Shown here: piece after piece, positions 59,872-64,000 of the stretch | How the letters are laid out: every line of letters starts with the position of its first letter | How positions within the stretch are numbered: the first letter of the stretch is position 1 | Assembly (NCBI GenBank): GCA_044867785.1 | Contig: JBIOVM010000175.1 | Span: 1-64,000 of the forward strand | Direction: 5' to 3' | DNA: 64,000 nucleotides | DNA from: DASRDR01 sp044867785 | GTDB taxonomy: Bacteria; Methylomirabilota; Methylomirabilia; Rokubacteriales; DASRDR01 | Translations under genes and position numbers: made by a program | Notes under the pieces: model-generated | What the model was told of the DNA's origin: nothing | What the model saw: only the letters and a program-made list of their open reading frames with translations | The model's database searches: none

Positions 59872-60209
59872 GCTCGGCACGACGCGCCCGTCATCGTGAC
59901 GCCGGCGCGACACCGTGGCGCCGGTGTACGCCTCGTCGATACCCCCGCCGAGCCGACCGGCGGCCGCCGCAACGGGCGTCGCCGGATCTCGGGCGACGTC
60001 TGAGTCGCCCGGGCGCGGGCTCGCGCACGTTCGAGGCCGTTCGAGATACGTTCGAGGCCGCTCGAGACGATGTAGACCCCTCGCCTCGGCGGCCCGGGAG
60101 CGGGCGCCCGTCGAGCGGCGCCGTCTCGCAGGTCCCCGCGTCGCCGGTCGGCGTCGCGGCTTCTCGGCAACGTTTCGTCGGCCCGAAGGTTGCACGAGGA
60201 GGAAACCGC
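59872..60209. other. gene-free interval with phased repeats
   Basis: No intact gene. Holds the tandem 21-mers at 60028-60069 and, near its end, the GAGGAGG ribosome-binding site (60195-60201) of the next gene. Confidence 0.45.
60028..60069. repeat. tandem 21-mer with phased TTCGAG boxes
   Basis: CGTTCGAGGCCGTTCGAGA plus two bases is repeated directly by CGTTCGAGGCCGCTCGAGA plus two bases (18 of 21 identical). This gives (T/C)TCGAG boxes starting at 60030, 60040, 60051 and 60061, spaced about one helical turn. It lies 140 bases upstream of the next gene and could be a cooperative protein-binding site, or the relic of a coding heptad repeat (one frame reads RTFEAVRDTFEAARDD). Confidence 0.4.
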
Positions 60210-60707
60210 ATGTCCCAGGGAGCGTCCGCCGCGGTGGTGGCCAAAGCGGTCGTCGAGCGCGACACCGCCCCGACCGCCCCGGAGGTCCGCTTCCTCTTCC
60301 CGCCGATCATGCCCCTGGTTCTGTCTCTCCTGGAGGAGCTCCGGGCGCCCTCGGATGCGGTCGAGTGCGCCTTCCTGGCCTCCGGCGACCAGTACGCCAT
60401 CCGGCTTCCATCGTCGCGAACGAGGAGCGAGGCGCTCCTGCTGCCCCGCCGGGCGCTCGAGCGCGCGCTGACCGACCTGGGCGCCCGCCGCCAGGTGCGC
60501 AATCTCTTGCGGGCCTGGATCGAGGCCCCCGCGCCCAAACGCGCGGCGGGCGAAGGCGCTCTTCAGGCGTCGTACTTCTCCGCGCTGGAGGTCCGATCGC
60601 TTCTGGGACCCCGCTGCGGCCGCTGTGAGGGGCCCTTGCTGGCGGAAGACGCCATCGTGGTCTCGGAGGCGTCCCGCCGGCACCTGGCATGTCCGCCCGC
60701 GTGGTAA
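60210..60707 (+). CDS. hypothetical protein with C-terminal CxxC
   Basis: 165 residues from the ATG at 60210 with a GAGGAGG site. A helical body (VRFLFPPIMPLVLSLLEELR; LLPRRALERALTDLGARRQV) ends with a ClpX/zinc-ribbon-like tail CGRCEGPLLAEDAIVV...RRHLACPPAW, in which CGRC and a later Cys may bind zinc. No named family recognised. Confidence 0.6.
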   Translation: MSQGASAAVVAKAVVERDTAPTAPEVRFLFPPIMPLVLSLLEELRAPSDAVECAFLASGDQYAIRLPSSRTRSEALLLPRRALERALTDLGARRQVRNLLRAWIEAPAPKRAAGEGALQASYFSALEVRSLLGPRCGRCEGPLLAEDAIVVSEASRRHLACPPAW

Positions 60708-60792
60708 GCGCGGCCCGATCGCGTGCTGCCCGCCGACCCGTTTCCCGAGCGGCCGTGATTCATCCGAGACCACGAGCTGAGAGGAGAGGCCC

Positions 60793-61098
60793 ATGAAATC
60801 CCAGATCGGTACGGACGCACTGCTCGAGGCGATCGAACGGCGACTCGGCGAGATCTCGGAGCGCCAGCACGCGCTGGCCACGGAGAAAACCTACCTCATG
60901 GAGCAGATCACGCCTCTGCGGCTCGGCGTGGCGTCGCCCGACGTCGCCGTGCTCCAGCTCCGGTCGAGGGGGATCACGCTCCGAGGGCTGGCGCCCGCGC
61001 CGGCCGGGACCCGCCGCCCGCGCCCGGTCGTCCTGCGAGCCGTCGTCTCCCGGCCACTGCGGCCGTCGCTCCCGTCGCCGAAGTCCGAGACCGCGTAG
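60793..61098 (+). CDS. small coiled-coil protein
   Basis: 101 residues preceded by a GAGAGGAG site. The first ~45 residues form a charged helix (TDALLEAIERRLGEISERQH, ALATEKTYLMEQITPLRLG). The rest is Pro/Arg-rich and probably disordered. No family recognised. Likely transcribed with the preceding gene (85-base gap). Confidence 0.55.
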   Translation: MKSQIGTDALLEAIERRLGEISERQHALATEKTYLMEQITPLRLGVASPDVAVLQLRSRGITLRGLAPAPAGTRRPRPVVLRAVVSRPLRPSLPSPKSETA

Positions 61099-61131
61099 CG
61101 CGCCGAGGCCGCGGTCCGGCCGCCCCTCCGG

Positions 61132-63330
61132 TCACTGCGCGAAGCGCCGCACGACGTTGTCGACGATGCGGGAGATGTTGTTCCGGTAGCCGTTGTGAGA
61201 GAGGCTCCCGCAGAAGGTGATCGAGCCGACCGAGAAGACCGCGCCGCCGTTCGGCGTCTCGAAGTAGACCATGTCGGCGCGGATCAACGCGTCGGGCGGC
61301 TCGCCGGGCCACGTCGCCACGTGCGTGAGCCAGTCCTCGGGGACCAGCACGAACCGGGTGAGGTCGTGCTTCTCCGACGAGGCCAGCACTACGGCGTGAG
61401 GCGGCGTCCCCAGCCGGAGGTCCGCCCGGTCCAGCTCGAACCCCGCCGCGCCGCCGCCCGAGAGCCCGAAGTCGCCCAAGATCGCGTCGGGCACACCGTC
61501 GAAGATCCAGGAGACCCGCGCGTCCGTCGACGCCGGCAGGCGGCGATAGTACGAGCCCTCGAAGGGCCCCTGTGACGTGAAGCCCACGCCGCAGAGCTTC
61601 TGCGGGGGGCGCCCGTTTCGGCGCCAGAGGCCGCCGTACTGCCCGTCCAGGCTCATGTAGTACTCGCCGGGATCGGCGGCCCACGCGCGGATCCCGCCCT
61701 CGGCGCGTCGGACCTCCAGGGCCCCGGGCACGGCCGGGTGCGCCGCGACCCGCCAGTAGAACCCGTTCCCGCCGAGGTACATCAGGCGGCCGCCGCGCTC
61801 GAGGTAGGCGGCCAGGGCGTCCATGGTCTCCCGGCTCTGATACTCGGGGTGCGTCGGCGTGAGGACGACCTTGTAGGAGGCCAGCAGCTGGACGCCCTCG
61901 GCGTGGAGGTCCTCGTCGGTCACGACGTCGTACCGGTGACCCATCTGCTCGAGCCAGTCGAGGAGGTAGAGATCCGCCGGCAGGTGGCGGACTCCCGAGC
62001 CGCGCGGGTCGACGTAGGCGAGGAAGCCCGAGCGAAGATTCAGGATGGGCCTGAGGCGCGAGGAGTGGGCGATGCCGCTCCCATCGTGGTGGTAGTTGTA
62101 GGTAGACAGCCCGTACTCCTGGTGCTCGTCGGGCGTCCAGGGGCGCGCGTGCCAGGCCGCCACCCGCGCCCGGTACTCGTCGTCCGTCACGCCGCGCGCG
62201 ATGTTCGCGTACACGATGTACGTGAAGGTCGGCATGAGCACGCACACGTCGGCGGTGGCCTGTCCGCGGCGAGGGCGGACGAAGAACGGGATCATGTCCT
62301 CCGCGTCGCCCGCTCGCACGCGCACGGCGTAGACGCCGCTCCGCAGCCCCTCGGGGACCGTGTACGTGAAGTCGGTGGCCCACGCGCAGTCGTAGAGGTC
62401 GTCGTCGTGGAAGTGGATCGCGCCGTAGTGCCCGGGAGCGTGGCGCCAGCACATCTCCTCGCCCGTCCACCCGGAGCCCATCATGGCGCGGGTCGGGAGG
62501 TTGACGAGCTGCCCGTGGAGACCGTTCGGGCCCACGTCTACCGCCCGCGTGCTGGACGTCTCGCGGCTGAAGTCCCAGGTCGCCACCACGTGGCGGCGGG
62601 AGCTCCCATCCGGCGCGGCGGCGATCGCGCTCTCGGCCAGCGCGGCGTCGTAGAGCGCGGGCCGCTCGATCTTGCCGTTGTAGTGGCCGACCACCGGCTC
62701 GCCGCCCATCGCGGCCACCAGCAGAGGCCCGCCGGTGTCGAGCGCCGGCGGGAAGGCGACGGACGTGGAGGCGCGGCCGCCGTCCTCCACCCGGACCCGC
62801 GGCGCCAGCGGCGCCTGCCCCGCCGCGAGCGTCCGCGTCGCCGCGTCGTACGTCGCCCACACGCGATACCACGTCCGCGCGAGCAGGGGCTTGCCGACGT
62901 GCGCGATCGCCACTCGCCCCTTGCCGTCCCCGACCAGCGCTCCCGCGCCCCGCTCGTCGAGGAACAGGGCGAACCCGGCGCCGGTGCGGGGATCGTGCCG
63001 CGCCACGACGCCCTGCCGGCCCTCGCCGGGCAAGGTCGGCCAGATCGTGGCGACCACGGTGAAGCTGTCGAGGCGTCGGAGCGCCGGCGCGTCCGGCACC
63101 CGGAGGTAGGAGCCCAGCGGCACCGGCTGGATCCGGGAGGGATAGCTTGCGGCGAACGGCGCGGCGACCGGCTCCTCCTTGATTCCCGGCCCGGCCGGGT
63201 TGGGATCGCCGGAGATCAGGCGGACCAGGCGCGCCTGATAGGGGGCGTCGGAGGCGCTGGACACCTTGAAGGCGATCGTCTCGCCCGGGGCGACGGAGAA
63301 GCGATCCGCGTAGCCGGTGATCGGAAGCAT
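61132..63330 (-). CDS. N,N-dimethylformamidase large-subunit-like protein
   Basis: 732 residues from the ATG at 63330 (MLPITGYADRFSVAPGETIA), with a GAGGAG site. The N-terminal ~60 residues are a family-specific beta region. Residues ~75-230 are a LamG/concanavalin-like domain (LRRLDSFTVVATIWPTLPGE; ARHDPRTGAGFALFLDE). The C-terminal half holds DMFase-type segments: WATDFTYTVPEGLRSGVYAV, DEHQEYGLSTYNYHHDGSGI, YDVVTDEDLHAEGVQLLASY, VVLTPTHPEYQSRETMDALA, LMYLGGNGFYWRV. Characterised DMFase hydrolyses dimethylformamide with a small subunit, and none is seen nearby. A broader amidase role on a natural substrate is likely. No signal peptide. Confidence 0.85.
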   Translation of the reverse strand: MLPITGYADRFSVAPGETIAFKVSSASDAPYQARLVRLISGDPNPAGPGIKEEPVAAPFAASYPSRIQPVPLGSYLRVPDAPALRRLDSFTVVATIWPTLPGEGRQGVVARHDPRTGAGFALFLDERGAGALVGDGKGRVAIAHVGKPLLARTWYRVWATYDAATRTLAAGQAPLAPRVRVEDGGRASTSVAFPPALDTGGPLLVAAMGGEPVVGHYNGKIERPALYDAALAESAIAAAPDGSSRRHVVATWDFSRETSSTRAVDVGPNGLHGQLVNLPTRAMMGSGWTGEEMCWRHAPGHYGAIHFHDDDLYDCAWATDFTYTVPEGLRSGVYAVRVRAGDAEDMIPFFVRPRRGQATADVCVLMPTFTYIVYANIARGVTDDEYRARVAAWHARPWTPDEHQEYGLSTYNYHHDGSGIAHSSRLRPILNLRSGFLAYVDPRGSGVRHLPADLYLLDWLEQMGHRYDVVTDEDLHAEGVQLLASYKVVLTPTHPEYQSRETMDALAAYLERGGRLMYLGGNGFYWRVAAHPAVPGALEVRRAEGGIRAWAADPGEYYMSLDGQYGGLWRRNGRPPQKLCGVGFTSQGPFEGSYYRRLPASTDARVSWIFDGVPDAILGDFGLSGGGAAGFELDRADLRLGTPPHAVVLASSEKHDLTRFVLVPEDWLTHVATWPGEPPDALIRADMVYFETPNGGAVFSVGSITFCGSLSHNGYRNNISRIVDNVVRRFAQ

Positions 63331-63626
63331 CGATCTCCTCGGTCCGGAATGAGGGCACGACAAGCGGCCGCCCGTATCGTCGGCGTGTTTCGGAGTCTAG
63401 CGCGCCCCCCGTGGGACCAGCAAGCGGCGGGGTCCGTCGGCACGGCGTTGCGCCGGTGCCGGCGGATCGGCGCGCCCCGCTCTTGACCGGTCGCGAAGGG
63501 CTGGCTAGTAATGCTCCTCGTGGTCATCCCCCGGCTCATCGTGAGGCCGCGCCGAGGCCGCGACTACGCGTGCCGGTCCGCGCCCCCACGCGGCCCGGTC
63601 ACCAACCGAGCGCCGCGAGGGTCGCG
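63331..63626. other. no gene recognised
   Basis: Upstream region of the dimethylformamidase-like gene; no family-like frame seen. Confidence 0.4.
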
Positions 63627-63754
63627 ATGAAGGTGGGGGTGCTCTACGAGCGTACGGCCTCTTGCCGGTCGACCCCGCGACCCTCCCCGAGGCGAACCGG
63701 CGGCGGCTGGAGGTCTACCGGCGCATGCGGGAGATCATCGACCGCACCCGTTGA
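63627..63754 (+). pseudogene. short frameshifted gene remnant
   Basis: From the ATG at 63627 the frame reads MKVGVLYE. One frame over, YGLLPVDPATLPEANRRRLE then VYRRMREIIDRTR runs to TGA 63752-63754. Both halves look natural, so a single-base change near 63651 seems to split a ~42-residue protein or the last part of a longer one. Family not recognised. Confidence 0.4.
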
Positions 63755-63775
63755 GCGTGCGTCCGGCGACCGCCG

Positions 63776-64000
63776 CTAGAACCCGTAGAGGCGCGCGGGA
63801 TTGTCGACGAGGATCTTCCGGCGGGTCCGCGCATCGGGCGCCCACACCGGCAGTTGATCGAGCAAGCGGGCGTCGTCGATCGGGAGCGGCGGGTTCACGT
63901 CGGTCGGTGCGCGCCCGGGCCGGGTCACGGCGTCCGGATGCGGCCAGTCCGTGCCCCAGACGATGCGCTCCGGATTCGACTCGATGAGCGCTCGGGCGAG
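63776..64000 (-). CDS. amidohydrolase-family protein, partial
   Basis: Only the last 74 residues lie in the window; the gene continues past the right edge. RIVWGTDWPHPDAVTRPGRA is the final metal-binding strand (WGTDWPHP) of amidohydrolase family 2 enzymes such as 2-pyrone-4,6-dicarboxylate lactonase-like and decarboxylase-like proteins. TRRKILVDNPARLYGF with a stop is the standard C-terminus of that family. Together with the dimethylformamidase-like gene it suggests breakdown of small organic acids or amides. Confidence 0.88.
   Translation of the reverse strand, partial: LARALIESNPERIVWGTDWPHPDAVTRPGRAPTDVNPPLPIDDARLLDQLPVWAPDARTRRKILVDNPARLYGF

Noticed and set aside
60974..63358. 794-codon minus-strand frame overlapping the dimethylformamidase-like gene
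   Set aside because: Arg/Pro/Gly-rich shadow in another frame. The real frame shows LamG and DMFase motifs.

Overview
This window is high-GC DNA (roughly two thirds G+C by eye). Genes are short, densely packed and often overlap by ATGA or GTGA. No tRNA, rRNA, CRISPR array or replication origin was recognised. The gene set combines an N,N-dimethylformamidase-type protein, a UGSC selenoprotein with its partner, an ECF sigma/YCII pair, a molybdopterin oxidoreductase and several glycosyltransferase blocks. It suggests an uncultivated soil or sediment bacterium, perhaps Methylomirabilota/Rokubacteria. That placement is inference from gene content, not a phylogenetic result.

Region 1 (1-9.6 kb) is accessory and eroding. 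It holds a DUF433/DUF5615 toxin-antitoxin pair, a BrnT/BrnA pair whose toxin is frameshifted, an acyl-adenylating (PaaK-like) enzyme, and remnants of comM and of a LivG/LivF-type ABC ATPase. A complete IS1595-family element (6994-9041) has 27-bp terminal inverted repeats and a passenger gene, and sits inside the ABC remnant.

Region 2 (9.6-20.3 kb) is a surface-glycan or glycolipid-like island. It has two sulfotransferases, a 1197-residue protein joining an adenylation domain, acyl carrier, thioesterase-like domain and GT92 glycosyltransferase, and three further glycosyltransferases. A frameshifted gene for a Cys-rich tandem-repeat protein follows.

Region 3 (21-29.6 kb) carries a large-subunit catalase, DUF1003 and YihY membrane proteins, a peptidoglycan-binding protein and a ferritin-like protein. 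Between them lie at least six decayed gene fragments (alcohol dehydrogenase/SRPBCC, ROK glucokinase, DUF2071, cytochrome peroxidase, SDR, receiver domain).

Region 4 (29.7-35.2 kb, minus strand) is a tight operon: glycosyltransferase, PqqD-like protein, HPr-kinase-like P-loop protein, glycosyltransferase, glycosyltransferase, radical SAM/SPASM protein. It looks like a peptide- or glycan-modification system.

Region 5 (35.7-44.6 kb) has a secreted HEAT-repeat protein and a two-gene UGSC unit in which an in-frame UGA falls exactly on the U of the U-G-S-C motif and is followed by a SECIS-like hairpin. A cupin, a molybdopterin oxidoreductase, a secreted metallo-beta-lactamase-fold protein and an M23 peptidase follow.

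Region 6 (44.7-64 kb) is more ordinary: GlsB-like protein, OpgH-like glucosyltransferase, DUF72, a PolX that has lost a polymerase acidic residue, a ureohydrolase coupled to a nitrilase-family amidase, dienelactone hydrolase, ECF sigma/YCII, VOC, DUF1428, an Asp-box protein coupled to a MoaD-like protein, DoxX, and a dimethylformamidase-like protein. An amidohydrolase runs off the right edge.
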